Shown here: positions 33,001 through 41,186 of the stretch, piece by piece
How the letters are laid out: every line of letters starts with the position of its first letter
How positions within the stretch are numbered: the stretch's first letter is position 1
Assembly (NCBI RefSeq): GCF_007754425.1
Contig: NZ_CP037452.1
Coordinates: 3,137,164-3,201,163 of the forward strand
Length of the DNA: 64,000 nt
DNA from: Gimesia fumaroli
GTDB taxonomy: Bacteria > Planctomycetota > Planctomycetia > Planctomycetales > Planctomycetaceae
Direction of reading: 5' to 3'
The notes under the pieces: generated by a model
What the model saw: only the letters and a program-made list of their open reading frames with translations
Told to the model about the DNA's origin: nothing
The model's database searches: none
Translations under genes and position numbers: made by a program

Positions 33001-33111
33001 GCGGTGCAATGTTGAAGTCAAACAAAGAATAATGCCAGCCAGGACGAATGCCTGCCAGGTTGCCCGCCAGATAAGTGCTAATAACGCGGTCCATTCAAAA
33101 TCGAAGTTCAT
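30043..33111 (-). CDS. BlaR1-like M56 membrane peptidase with carboxypeptidase-regulatory domains and TlpA-like thioredoxin
   Basis: The 1022-residue protein has N-terminal membrane segments (about 10-34, 43-71 and 140-162) and the M56 zinc site IVIHELEHIHRQD (HELEH 237-241), then another membrane segment near 340-360. This part resembles the BlaR1/MecR1 sensor-protease. It continues into carboxypeptidase-regulatory-like beta domains (about 388-480 and 635-790) and ends in a TlpA/thioredoxin-like domain with FWGLSCSGC (C877, C880) and a downstream cis-Pro region. The start overlaps the BlaI-like gene stop (ATGA). It is a probable signal-sensing protease whose external part carries a redox domain; the signal is unknown. 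Confidence 0.88.
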   Translation of the reverse strand: MNFDFEWTALLALIWRATWQAFVLAGIILCLTSTLHRWISPKWRALLWAIPLARLVLLMIPASGLSLFYLLNFESQNPTPAVAISFSGTGDIGLIPTLDSLQPNHRISRTETAQEYSVSQTSITRSEESRTNAPILVSRLLTYLWLTGSCIVLCRWIGSRIILARIIKNSEQLQDAGLLKLIEAIQKRNQHWFPVRCFVTNDPIGPSSCGFWRPTILLPLNLWSDFAEEDRQTIVIHELEHIHRQDVLLMLISRIAITVHWFNPLVYLISNRMRREIELAVDSATVTNFDEQARHDYGELLIRLAQQTQGPVAALPMAGKRSALRVRINQLTSPIQDSRSKSALAMGLLLILFVTGLSDVAQTQEKSSPTPATASPEKETVPDNKKQNQYFISGTVQDTQTGKPVTNAEIQILVASEPDPDKRVLKGTTNEAGRYRIEVPLGNVQLWFPTLKPGYWLMPEESMQALVTTPEKPIVNHDLQAQTGAVWNVHWKGKLNQQQRQQLGVQNKDQPVRLLASVQEVADDAKRAAWLKGEPVSFQKANATSMNYLDEEGRGQLTEVGTSGKYILTLVNMSAELIVAPGFDNSQVVALRRLPDSNTTQMMDKEGRKATIKNGTATINNGVPLLIFVPKASKPVGNQKLVGRVVDAEGKPLTEVRVGVVSGTQGGGSGDTGVSTKSALDGSFSLDFPIYDYGNQAADKLQFSVVLTQKGYAGMDSRSIAVSKNFVPIDFKTLTLNRGYSLPIRVLDEQGKPLPGAIVEPGNSYALRRQIVRTSTDGRAILKDLPSGVIRASVRWGTKIKWINLVISNNESENREVTIHLKEFSSATTTQAEKAKPLTVGQIAPTWEIAEWSDGRTRKLSDYRGQVVVLDFWGLSCSGCVTSIPAQKRLEKKFAKQGVVFLGIHTADGEMSQINKLKQSEQWTIPTGIDRGTSILDSVTGEKYGVQGYPALIVINTDGKITFRSDVEPSKNRETYMRELAEASGVKWPPGENASEAEMIQMMNQMQYTLLSREIERVLKMK

Positions 33112-33554
33112 GATTTCTTTCTCCGGGTTGAAGAGGATCTGCTGGTACGTTGGTCAGCTTTCGGCTGGGATTTTTTCGTGAGACGTTCGTCTAAGCGTTG
33201 CCTGAGTTCTTTCACTTCTTTTTCAGAGAGCGTTTCATTTTCGACAAAATGCATCAATAGGGACTGTAGGTTCCCGGCAAAGAATTGTTCCGTGAAGGAA
33301 CGGGCTGCCAGTCGAACGCATTCATCTCGCGAGATGGCCGCGCTGTAGAGATGGCGCGAGCCATCAACACGTACAGCAACAGCACCTTTTTCAACCAGGC
33401 GTGCAAGAAGCGTTCGCACCGTTCGATGGCTTCGCTCACGAATCGGTTCGACGCGAGCGATGATTTCACCGGCTGTCTGGTCCTTCGCTTCCCAGACACT
33501 CAGCATGACCTCCCATTCTGCATCTGTGATTTGTAATTCGGGTTGCTGGCTCAT
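33108..33554 (-). CDS. BlaI/MecI/CopY-family repressor
   Basis: The 148-residue product has a penicillinase-repressor winged helix (ITDAEWEVMLSVWEAKDQTA, then SHRTVRTLLARLVEKGAV) and a helical C-terminal dimerisation part. The ATG at 33554 with AGGAGG upstream is preferred over an extension to 33605. Its stop overlaps the start of the M56 gene by four bases, a standard BlaI-BlaR1 pair arrangement. No beta-lactamase is nearby, so the regulated genes may be elsewhere or the operon itself. Confidence 0.92.
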   Translation of the reverse strand: MSQQPELQITDAEWEVMLSVWEAKDQTAGEIIARVEPIRERSHRTVRTLLARLVEKGAVAVRVDGSRHLYSAAISRDECVRLAARSFTEQFFAGNLQSLLMHFVENETLSEKEVKELRQRLDERLTKKSQPKADQRTSRSSSTRRKKS

Positions 33555-33567
33555 GCGGCCTCCTGTG

Positions 33568-33614
33568 ACTACGTGTGTAGTAATGTGTTTGCGTAGTGTT
33601 ACCACAGGTGTAGT
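33568..33614. promoter_or_regulatory. Candidate BlaI-type operator region
   Basis: Directly upstream of the BlaI-like gene is the inverted repeat ACTAC-GTGT-GTAGT (33568-33581), followed by two more GTAGT boxes (33593-33597 and 33610-33614). BlaI-type repressors bind TAC/GTA inverted repeats upstream of their own operon, so this is proposed as the autoregulatory operator. It fits in sequence and position, but has no direct proof. Confidence 0.6.
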
Positions 33615-33787
33615 AATTCTGCAAGCAGAAAATTTAAGATTTTTCAGATTCTGTTGCGCAGAGTGATCGAATTGACTGCGTCATTGCACGAATTTGCAGA
33701 CAGAAAGAGGCCATCGCTTCACAGGTTAAGCTGCAGTGAGCACAAGAGTTGGACACACTGCCTTGAAGGTGGATCAAGTCCAGTGGG

Positions 33788-33821
33788 CTACCAGCGCCTG
33801 ATTTTGGAAAGACGCTGGTAG
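33788..33821. repeat. Hairpin downstream of the cytochrome b operon
   Basis: A 9-bp perfect inverted repeat (CTACCAGCG and CGCTGGTAG, 16-base loop) lies just past the cytochrome b stop codon. It lacks a T tract in either direction. It may protect the 3' end of the operon mRNA. Confidence 0.5.
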
Positions 33822-33849
33822 TGCCCCTGTTATGGTGTGCGATGAGAGG

Positions 33850-35853
33850 TTATTTTTCTTCTTCCGGACGCCGCCATTCTCCGCGCATCCAATTGACGAG
33901 CAAATTCAGATCGTGTTGGGAGAGTTTCGATTCTTCGAACGCGGGCATGATGTTCTTGTCACTATAGAAGTGTTCTGCGCCCGGATTGCGAATGAAATCG
34001 GAGAGCCATTTGTCAGAGCCGTAACCGTTCAAATCGGGAGCAGCACCGCCTCCCTCTTCTTCAGGGTCACCGGCTTTCATGGCGTGGCACTGGGCGCAGT
34101 AACCGTCAAAGTCGACTACTTTCCCAGATTTATCTTTAAAGTCGATGCCGCTGAAGACAGACACGCCGCGTTTCATGACCGCTTCGCTGAGCGGTTCCGC
34201 ATTCCGGTGTTTGGCTTCGCGTGCGATGAGTGCCGAGACGGCTTCGATATCTTCTTTCGAGAGTACGCCTTCCGGACCGACATAGCTGTCAGCCCAGTCG
34301 CTCATGTCTCCGTGTAGAATCGCGTCACCCCCTTTTGATGATCCGAGGTGCCCAAAAAACTTGGGCGCTGTCGGATCTGTCAGAAATTCCGCAATCCATT
34401 CTTTCGAAGCAAATCCTGCCAGATCGGATGCACGGGGAGTCGCTTTGACTTTTTTGCCGTCTTTCATTTCCATGATATTGAGACCTGTTCCGTCATGGCC
34501 GTTCCACGTATGGCAGACTCCACAGTGCCGTGCAAAAATCAACGGTCCCATCGACTTGGGGTCGTTTCGCAGTAGCGAAGCGGGTCCTTCCGGGGGTACA
34601 CCGTTTTCTTTAGCCAGCCAGGAAGCACGGGCGGCATAGGCGATTTCCTGTGAACGTTTCAAAGCGTAGTCGGGCGCACTTCGCTCGGTTTTAACGCTAT
34701 ACCAGCTGATGCCGGAAATGATTACTAAACCGCCTACATAAACGGCAATCGCCAGACGCTGTCCCCATTTCTCTCCAAAGAATTTTTCGTAAAAGGGAAC
34801 CATGATCAAAATGGCCAGAAGCACACCGGGCAGCACCGCAGTAACCAGGACTTCCAGTTCTTTGGGAACCATATGTCTAAGTTCAAACAGAAATCGTACA
34901 AACCACTCGGGACGTGCGATAAAGGGAATCGAACTGTCGCTGACGGCGGGTGCTTCGAGTTTGATCTCGCTGAGCGGCATGTCCATTTCCCATTCCGCCA
35001 GTTCTGGAGCCACATGTTGATTTTTAAGGGTAGGATAAACGACCATCTGGAGAATCACGATCCCGATCAGGATCAGGGTTAATACCAGAGTACGCGTCGT
35101 CTGATAAGGCCAGTAAGGTTGAGTGATTTCATCTTTGACCGGATCATCATCATCCAGTTCAAAATCGATTTCCGGATCATCGGCGGCTTCTTTGATTTTC
35201 ATGGTCCGCAGGCGGTCTCGACGCACCAGGGCCATGTGAATCGTAAACAGCAGAATGGCTAAGACAGGCAGCACGATGACGTGAATTGTGTAGAGCCGTG
35301 TTAAAGTCAGGTTCCCGAATTCACTTCCGCCGACGATGATGGAACGGAGTGAGGAACCGATGACCGGCATGGTACCTGCGATTCCTGTTTCAATTTGATA
35401 AGACCAGTAGCCTTTCTGATCCCAGGGCAATGGATTTCCAGTGATAGTGAGACCCACTATTACGCCGCCAATCAAGAGGCTGGTCCAGTAAATAAATTCT
35501 TTCGGCTTGCGATAACCGGCTGAAATGATGACTAGAAAAATATGAATGATGACCGCGACAATCATCATGTGGGCGACATAATGATGCAGGCCACGTACAA
35601 ACCAGCCCAAGTCAACTTGTGTTTCAATATAATGCACGCTCCCCCAGGCGGCGGCTTCAGATGGGCTGTAGACCGTCATTAACAAAGTACCAGTGACGAT
35701 TTCCAGCAACATCAACAGGACCAGAGCCCCGCCCCAGATATTCTGCCAGCGGGAGCGTCTCTTCGTGGGGAAATTCAATAAAAAGATCGCATGGAAGAAG
35801 TTCTTGTAGCCGGTTCTCTCGTCGATCCACTGTTTGGTTTTTTCTGACAGCAC
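33850..35853 (-). CDS. b6-type cytochrome b fused to subunit-IV-like part and two c-type haem domains
   Basis: The 667-residue protein has a four-helix cytochrome b core with His pairs H90/H104 and H191/H206. The 13-residue spacing in the first helix and 14-residue spacing in the second is that of cytochrome b6. After a charged linker it has three more membrane segments with PEWF in place of the PEWY/PPEWY quinol-site motif (subunit IV-like). It ends with two cytochrome c motifs, CGVCH (444-448) and CAQCH (586-590). The start is a GTG at 35853 with GGGAGA upstream. It would form a quinol:cytochrome c oxidoreductase with the Rieske protein encoded just upstream, moving electrons from quinol to c haems at the membrane. 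Confidence 0.92.
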   Translation of the reverse strand: MLSEKTKQWIDERTGYKNFFHAIFLLNFPTKRRSRWQNIWGGALVLLMLLEIVTGTLLMTVYSPSEAAAWGSVHYIETQVDLGWFVRGLHHYVAHMMIVAVIIHIFLVIISAGYRKPKEFIYWTSLLIGGVIVGLTITGNPLPWDQKGYWSYQIETGIAGTMPVIGSSLRSIIVGGSEFGNLTLTRLYTIHVIVLPVLAILLFTIHMALVRRDRLRTMKIKEAADDPEIDFELDDDDPVKDEITQPYWPYQTTRTLVLTLILIGIVILQMVVYPTLKNQHVAPELAEWEMDMPLSEIKLEAPAVSDSSIPFIARPEWFVRFLFELRHMVPKELEVLVTAVLPGVLLAILIMVPFYEKFFGEKWGQRLAIAVYVGGLVIISGISWYSVKTERSAPDYALKRSQEIAYAARASWLAKENGVPPEGPASLLRNDPKSMGPLIFARHCGVCHTWNGHDGTGLNIMEMKDGKKVKATPRASDLAGFASKEWIAEFLTDPTAPKFFGHLGSSKGGDAILHGDMSDWADSYVGPEGVLSKEDIEAVSALIAREAKHRNAEPLSEAVMKRGVSVFSGIDFKDKSGKVVDFDGYCAQCHAMKAGDPEEEGGGAAPDLNGYGSDKWLSDFIRNPGAEHFYSDKNIMPAFEESKLSQHDLNLLVNWMRGEWRRPEEEK

Positions 35854-35933
35854 TGAAACATCTCCCTATGGGAAATCAAAATTATTACTTCAATAGAATA
35901 AGGTATCAGAGTTGGAAGGTTGGGAATGCGAAG

Positions 35934-36452
35934 TCAGCCTAAGGCTTTTTTTTCTGCAATGCCGGGTTCAAATTTTTGGTATTCGACTTCAACCCACTGC
36001 TCGCCACGTACTTTTTTCAGCGATGTTTTCAGTTCATCCATTCCGCGGAGCTGAGGGCCACTGACCGTACCACCGTCTGGCTGGAAGGTTGCTGCATGGC
36101 AAGGACAGAAGAATTCTTCATCGCCGGGTACATAATCGATTACACAGCCCAGATGCGGACAAGTGGATGAAAACGCTGTTATCGTTCCGTCCTGGGCTTT
36201 GGTGAGCCAGACTGAACCAATCGGGCCAGACGGATATTTCGTCCAGGCATCAACACGTTGGTCGATGATAGAGAATCGTTGAGGAACGCCTGGTTCCAGG
36301 TCATCCAGCTTGGCAAGCTGATACTTCTGTTCTTTTAGTTGACCGCGTTTGAGAGTCGAAAGCAGAAATCCTAATCCGGGTACCGCCAGAACGGTAGCGT
36401 AGACGGCACCTAAAACACCAGTGCAGTATTTGAGGAATTTTCGACGTCGCAT
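35934..36452 (-). CDS. Rieske iron-sulfur protein
   Basis: The 172-residue protein has a twin-Arg-like basic N-terminus (RRRKFLKY), one membrane anchor (about 10-33) and the Rieske [2Fe-2S] ligand motifs CPHLGC (98-103) and CPCHAA (116-121), with C98, H100, C116 and H119 as cluster ligands. The ATG at 36452 is preferred over a TTG at 36467. It is the first gene of the operon with the cytochrome b fusion, 80 bases upstream of it. Confidence 0.92.
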   Translation of the reverse strand: MRRRKFLKYCTGVLGAVYATVLAVPGLGFLLSTLKRGQLKEQKYQLAKLDDLEPGVPQRFSIIDQRVDAWTKYPSGPIGSVWLTKAQDGTITAFSSTCPHLGCVIDYVPGDEEFFCPCHAATFQPDGGTVSGPQLRGMDELKTSLKKVRGEQWVEVEYQKFEPGIAEKKALG

Positions 36453-36932
36453 GGTGAGAACCTTCAAATCTGAAAAGCCGGTTGTTGATCAGCAGTCCTG
36501 GTATCACTATTTGATTTCTGAATCAATCAACATGTGCCTTCAAGGGTAACGGTTTAGTTCTATTTGATTAGTAAACAGTAAAACGTCTGTTGTACTTTAC
36601 GTTGGCAGGGTGCTTCTCGTTTTAGTGAGTCGCTGTTGAGGAGGGAAGTAACAATTTACGTTTCCGATACGGTAATTCGTAAGTTTCTGTCATTGCTGGA
36701 AGGTTGGTTCTATCCTAACAAAACATACAAGAGATTACGAATGTTTATTTTAAGTCTAATGACTTCAGGTCTTTAAGGCAATGAAGTTGGTGAATTAGGA
36801 TTATACTATCCAAAATAGGGGAAGTACAATCCTGGATTGTTGAATTCACGCGGACAATAAAAAAAACGACTCCCCCGAAGAGGGGAGCCGTTCTAATCTT
36901 CATTTCAGTCAAACTGAAGTCTTGATTGAGAA
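36453..36932. other. Intergenic region
   Basis: This 480-base region separates the Rieske operon from the Cys-rich gene. It holds the leader of the Rieske gene at one end and the terminator of the Cys-rich gene at the other. No convincing gene, tRNA or long repeat was seen in the middle. Confidence 0.6.
36857..36892 (-). terminator. Intrinsic terminator of the Cys-rich gene
   Basis: On the minus strand, a GC-rich hairpin (AACGGCTCCCC with GGGGGAGTCGTT) is followed by a long T tract. It lies about 40 bases past the stop codon of the Cys-rich protein gene. Confidence 0.85.
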
Positions 36933-38108
36933 CTAGTCAATCAGTCCGAACAGGTTTGACAGGCTGTTTCCGCTCAGACGGCGAGACTGTTTCCGGTCTT
37001 GCATACGGCTGGGGAAGTAAGCTTTAGGATCTGAAGTTGGAGCAGGAGCTGCAGGAGCTGCTGAGGGTGAGCATCCAGCAGGAGCACATCCAGTGTGGCA
37101 GCAAGGTTTGTCACAGCAACCTTCAACGACTTCGTATCCGCAGAGTTCCAGAGCTTGAGTTGCTTCACGAACAACTTTCTTGTCGCAGTCGCCCAGAGCA
37201 CAAGTCAGAGCAGCTGTCAGCTCAGGTGAGCAGCAGCAGCCATTCTTGCGAAGCTGGTCGCCGATTTCATCAGCAGCTTTAGCACGAACACGTTCGTCAG
37301 CGTCGTTCAGAGCGTAGATGAAAGCACACATGATCTCAGGATTACATTCGCAGGTGAATTTGTCGCCCAGTTTGTGAATTGCTTTGCGACGGTGTTTAGC
37401 GTAGCAAGCAGTTTGAGACTGGTAGATCAATTCAGCGATTTCGCAAGGATCATAGTTGCAGCAAGGTTTTTCGTTGCAGCAAGAAGCTGGTGCAGCACAG
37501 GTCTTAGGAGCTGGTGTGCAAGCTTTGGGAGCAGGAGCACAGCAGGCTTTAGGAGCTGGTGCGGCACATGCTTTAGGAGCTGGTGCACAGCAAGCTTTTG
37601 GTGCAGGAGCACAGCAAGCCTTAGGAGCTGGTGCGGCACATGCTTTTGGAGCTGGTGCACAGCAGGCTTTTGGTGCAGGAGCACAGCAAGCTTTAGGGGC
37701 TGGTGCGGCACATGCTTTAGGAGCAGGAGCGGCACATGCTTTAGGAGCTGGTGTGCAGCATCCTTTTCCGGTGTTACATCCGGTGTTGCATGTATTGCAG
37801 CTTGATCCTGAGTTGCAGCAGTGCTTTTTGAACCAGCCACGCAGACGGCGAGCAGGCTTGCAGCAAACTGGAGCAGACTCACAGCAGCAAGGTGGTTTAA
37901 TAGATGAACACTGACGTTGGTATGTATAAACGTTAGGCTCACATGGTTTGGTAATAGTGGGTTTACAACACTCAGGTTGACATGTCGAGGCACATTCACA
38001 GCTCTTTGCAGCCCCGCAATTAAGCGAAAGGTCAAAAAGATCTGCTTGTGCAACGGCATTCATCCCCAATGCCACAACAAATGCACTTAACAGACTAATC
38101 CATTTCAT
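36933..38108 (-). CDS. Exported cysteine-rich protein with APAPKAC repeats and HEAT-like helices
   Basis: The 391-residue protein has a signal peptide (about 1-22). A cysteine-dense segment (31-118) follows, then a strict repeat array at 119-207 in which the Lys of each APAPKAC[A/C] unit recurs every eight residues (11 units). A Cys-containing helical region with HEAT-like blocks (about 224-330; DERVRAKAADEIGDQL and DKKVVREATQALEL) and a Pro/Ala-rich tail end the protein. The many Cys pairs suggest disulfide cross-linking outside the cytoplasm, as in planctomycete proteinaceous envelope layers. This is inference. It is monocistronic with its own terminator. Confidence 0.85.
   Translation of the reverse strand: MKWISLLSAFVVALGMNAVAQADLFDLSLNCGAAKSCECASTCQPECCKPTITKPCEPNVYTYQRQCSSIKPPCCCESAPVCCKPARRLRGWFKKHCCNSGSSCNTCNTGCNTGKGCCTPAPKACAAPAPKACAAPAPKACCAPAPKACCAPAPKACAAPAPKACCAPAPKACCAPAPKACAAPAPKACCAPAPKACTPAPKTCAAPASCCNEKPCCNYDPCEIAELIYQSQTACYAKHRRKAIHKLGDKFTCECNPEIMCAFIYALNDADERVRAKAADEIGDQLRKNGCCCSPELTAALTCALGDCDKKVVREATQALELCGYEVVEGCCDKPCCHTGCAPAGCSPSAAPAAPAPTSDPKAYFPSRMQDRKQSRRLSGNSLSNLFGLID
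37488..37754. repeat. 24-base coding tandem repeats
   Basis: Eleven units, nearly all of 24 bases, encode the APAPKAC array of the Cys-rich protein. The units differ mainly at a GCA/TGC (Ala/Cys) position and at synonymous sites, which indicates repeat expansion followed by divergence. Confidence 0.8.
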
Positions 38109-39018
38109 AGAACAGCGTCTCCTTCTTGGGTCGATTTCTGACCATCATAGACAGATTGATGTGCCTCTTTTGTCACATCACACAGTGGTTTACGGCGCGA
38201 ATTTTGTTTTGTTCCTATTGGGACTGCTTTCGGTCCAAGTTGAAATCATCAACTCGCGCTGGCTTGAGCCTTAAAAGAATTGTGACTTACAATTCCTTTA
38301 CAATAATTTCCGTAATTTCGATTGCGGTCGATGCTCTTGCGAGTACCGGCCAAATTCACATCCGAATTGTTTCCTTCTATCATTCAGACGCGAATTCTCA
38401 TTGCGACTGCTACAATCTATCGGCGTGCTGGAATTATCGCTTGAATGTCTCAAGTCATTATCAGATAAAAAGGTTACGTCATTTTTACATCGGATTATTA
38501 GTATCGTAACGGTTGGTTAAACTGGGGTGGATTTACGCTGACTTGATGGTAGGGAGGCCCCTCGAAATGCGTTAATCTGGGAAGAATATGTACCAGAGGG
38601 GTATTTATATTTGACGGTTGGGGCTATGCCTAATGTGAGGAGGGCCCCGTTCCTGTCAGCTGTTTTTGTTGGATGGTTTGCAACATCCTGCCTTTGGGTG
38701 AGCGGAACTATCAGGCAGAAAAGTCTGACTAAATTGCCTGGAATCAGTTCAAACTTTGCCGATCAGCGCCATCTGGAACAATCACAACTGATATTTTTTC
38801 TTTTCCTGCTGGTCTGCTTGCTCATATCGTGGGAATTTTGTCTGAAAACAAACTTAGTCTGTTTCGACCGATCCTGACATGCGCAGTTCAAATAATGATG
38901 TTGCCTGAGCTCGGTCAAAGGCTTTTGATTGTATCAGTTGAACAATCCTTGCTTTTAGCAAATTCAACGTGCATAATGTAATAGAGTATTTCCAGTTGGG
39001 CCAACAGGAGAAAAACAA
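38109..39018. other. Long intergenic region between divergent genes
   Basis: About 900 bases separate the Cys-rich gene from the His-rich protein gene. It holds both promoters and no clear RNA gene. An open frame at 38611-38877 (88 codons, TTG start, two hydrophobic stretches) is noted but has no good ribosome binding site and no recognisable family, so it is not called. Frames in 38126-38509 look random. Confidence 0.5.
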
Positions 39019-40371
39019 ATGCGGTATCTTCTCGTTTTGAGCTTGGCACCTTTCTTTATAATGCTTCCCGAACCGGCTGCCGCTCAGCGGCATCATTCTG
39101 GGCGTGGTCACCATCACGGGCATTCGCATCACCAACATTCATACCCGCGTTATTATGGACGTACGTGGCCAAACCCTGGCTGGTCAGTCAGTGGTCGCTC
39201 TGGAAATGTTGCTTATAACTTTTCGTTTGGTGGCAATTCTTATTATGGTGATCCCTGGGGGCCCTACTTCTATAACCGCTTTGGTTATTACAGTACGGAT
39301 GCCTTTATTGCTGGCAATCCCGTCCTGTTTTCCAATGGGTATTCCTTAAACGGCTTTTATCCGATTCTCCCTGGACAAGGATATTCGCCGCCCGCCGTCT
39401 ACCCTTATAGTAACGTGCCAGGCACTATACCGACGCTGCCCGCCCATCCCCAATGGAATGATCCCAATAACGCGGCTAGTAATGTCCCATTAAATCAGGC
39501 ATTAAGGGATGATCTGGAGCGGTGGAGTGACAAAAACTATCTGCCTGAGCCTTCTAGAAAGATTCAAAGATATGTCATTCCATCTACGCGGCACGCAAAA
39601 GAACTGAGCCTGCGGAATCAGGTAAAAGGAGATGAATACTTCAAGAAACTGGATTACCGCAGAGCCTATGATCGCTACAAACTGGCGGCGTCTCTGGCGA
39701 AAGATCTTGCGACTCCCCACTTTAAAAAGGGGTTTGCTTTAGTTGCATTAACACAATATGACAGGGCCGCGTATGAATTTAAACAGGGGCTGGCGCTTGA
39801 TCCGACCTGGCCTGCAACTGGCGAAAGCTTGAGCGAGTTATTTGGTCCAGATCATCTCATTGCCAAAGACTCGATGTTGCATCAGGTGGCTGCGTATGTC
39901 AAAGAAGATATTCGCGATCCCGATCGGCTGTTTGTGTTTGGCGTGGTGTTACATTTTAACGGTCAGACAGAACAGGCAATCGATGTTTTCAGAACAGCAG
40001 CGCGTCTGGCAGGACGTGGCGATCATTTTCTGGCGTTTCTGGATCCTAAGCCGGTTCCCGGAAAACAGCAGGCAATTCCACAGAAAGGTGCCCCTTCCGG
40101 GCATGTGGTTGATCCGGCGAAAACCCGTCCCCCTGCATTTGAAGCAACCAAACAGCAACCGCAGATGAAACCACAGGGACCATCACGATCCGCTCCCATC
40201 ACTAAGCCACTGCCTCTACCACCCCCTCCGGCGAAACAGAAGACGCCGCAGATCAATAATCTGCCTCTGCCACCGCTTCCTAAAGACGCCAGTACACCGG
40301 GGGAACCGTTGATTCCTCTTCCTGAGCCTGCTAAAAGTCAACAACCACCGTTGTTGATACCGCCACAGTAA
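39019..40371 (+). CDS. Exported His-rich, TPR-like protein of unknown function
   Basis: The 450-residue protein has a signal peptide (about 1-22). A His-rich stretch follows (residues 24-40, RHHSGRGHHHGHSHHQH), then a Gly/Tyr/Pro-rich low-complexity region (about 40-145), a helical TPR-like region (about 195-310; GDEYFKKLDYRRAYDRY) and a Pro-rich tail (about 330-450). The His cluster may bind metals. A CAGGAG box precedes the start. No family is recognised with confidence; similar architectures occur in planctomycete exported proteins. Confidence 0.7.
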   Translation: MRYLLVLSLAPFFIMLPEPAAAQRHHSGRGHHHGHSHHQHSYPRYYGRTWPNPGWSVSGRSGNVAYNFSFGGNSYYGDPWGPYFYNRFGYYSTDAFIAGNPVLFSNGYSLNGFYPILPGQGYSPPAVYPYSNVPGTIPTLPAHPQWNDPNNAASNVPLNQALRDDLERWSDKNYLPEPSRKIQRYVIPSTRHAKELSLRNQVKGDEYFKKLDYRRAYDRYKLAASLAKDLATPHFKKGFALVALTQYDRAAYEFKQGLALDPTWPATGESLSELFGPDHLIAKDSMLHQVAAYVKEDIRDPDRLFVFGVVLHFNGQTEQAIDVFRTAARLAGRGDHFLAFLDPKPVPGKQQAIPQKGAPSGHVVDPAKTRPPAFEATKQQPQMKPQGPSRSAPITKPLPLPPPPAKQKTPQINNLPLPPLPKDASTPGEPLIPLPEPAKSQQPPLLIPPQ

Positions 40372-40407
40372 TAGTACACCTCTTTTATCTTCGGGCTCAT
40401 TACACTG

Positions 40408-41169
40408 ATGACAGATTCTGCTTCTTCTCGATTGTTAGTGACATTATGTACGTATAACGAGCGTGAAAACCTGGAACTATTGATTCCGGAGATTCACAAT
40501 TTTCTGCCCGAAGCTCACATTCTGGTGATTGATGATAATTCACCCGATGGGACAGGCGAGTATGCAAAAGAACTGGGGCAAGCCGATTCACGCATTCATT
40601 CAATCCATCGTACCGGTAAATTAGGTCTGGGCACGGCGACAATTGCCGGTTTCCGCTATGCAATCGAGAACAAGTACGATCTGGTGTTAAACCTGGATGC
40701 CGATTTCAGTCATCCCCCCCGTTTTATGCCGGACCTGGTGGAAGCAACCAGAGAGGCAGACGTGGCTATTGGGTCCCGTTACGTACCGGGGGGTAAAATC
40801 GAAGGCTGGGGACCGAAGCGGTATTTTATGAGTGGGGCCATCAACTGGTATGCCCGCTTGTTGCTTCGTCTGAAATCACGGGACTGCAGCGGCAGTTTTC
40901 GCTGTTATCGGGTTCCCAAACTGGCTGAGATCGACTTTGACCTGCTGCGGGCCAAGGGATATGCCTTTCAGGAAGAGATCCTCTATCGCTGCCGCCGCGT
41001 GGGGTGTACGTTTAAGGAAGTCCCTTTCACGTTTGAAGAACGCCGGTTTGGCAGCTCAAAGATCAACATGGGTGAAGCCTTTTCCGCACTTTGGGTGATG
41101 TTCGTACTGGGAATCGATAACTGCCTGGGCAAACGGGTGCGTACGCTTCCCGCTGAGTCTTCAGAATAA
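40408..41169 (+). CDS. Polyprenol-phosphate glycosyltransferase (DPM1-like GT2)
   Basis: The 253-residue protein is a GT2 enzyme of the dolichol/polyprenol monophosphomannose synthase type. It has VTLCTYNERENLELL, the nucleotide-sugar motif VIDDNSPDGTGEYAKEL, the DxD motif LNLDADFSHPP, AIGSRYVPGG and KGYAFQEEILYRC with FEERRFGSSKI. It has no C-terminal membrane domain and is probably peripheral to the cytoplasmic membrane. It makes a lipid-linked sugar donor for glycan or protein modification; the sugar is not certain. Confidence 0.87.
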   Translation: MTDSASSRLLVTLCTYNERENLELLIPEIHNFLPEAHILVIDDNSPDGTGEYAKELGQADSRIHSIHRTGKLGLGTATIAGFRYAIENKYDLVLNLDADFSHPPRFMPDLVEATREADVAIGSRYVPGGKIEGWGPKRYFMSGAINWYARLLLRLKSRDCSGSFRCYRVPKLAEIDFDLLRAKGYAFQEEILYRCRRVGCTFKEVPFTFEERRFGSSKINMGEAFSALWVMFVLGIDNCLGKRVRTLPAESSE

Positions 41170-41186
41170 CCGGCCGGTTCACTGTC

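Noticed and set aside
37488-37754. Regular repeats that could resemble a CRISPR array
   Set aside because: The units are contiguous and coding, without spacers, and no cas genes are present.
37456-37914. A plus-strand frame encoding Ala/Gly repeats (AGAQQALGAGAAHA type)
   Set aside because: It is only the reverse reading of the 24-base repeats of the Cys-rich gene, which has a signal peptide and a terminator on its own strand.
38611-38877. Possible 88-codon membrane protein
   Set aside because: It has a TTG start, weak ribosome binding and no family resemblance, so it cannot be supported as a gene.
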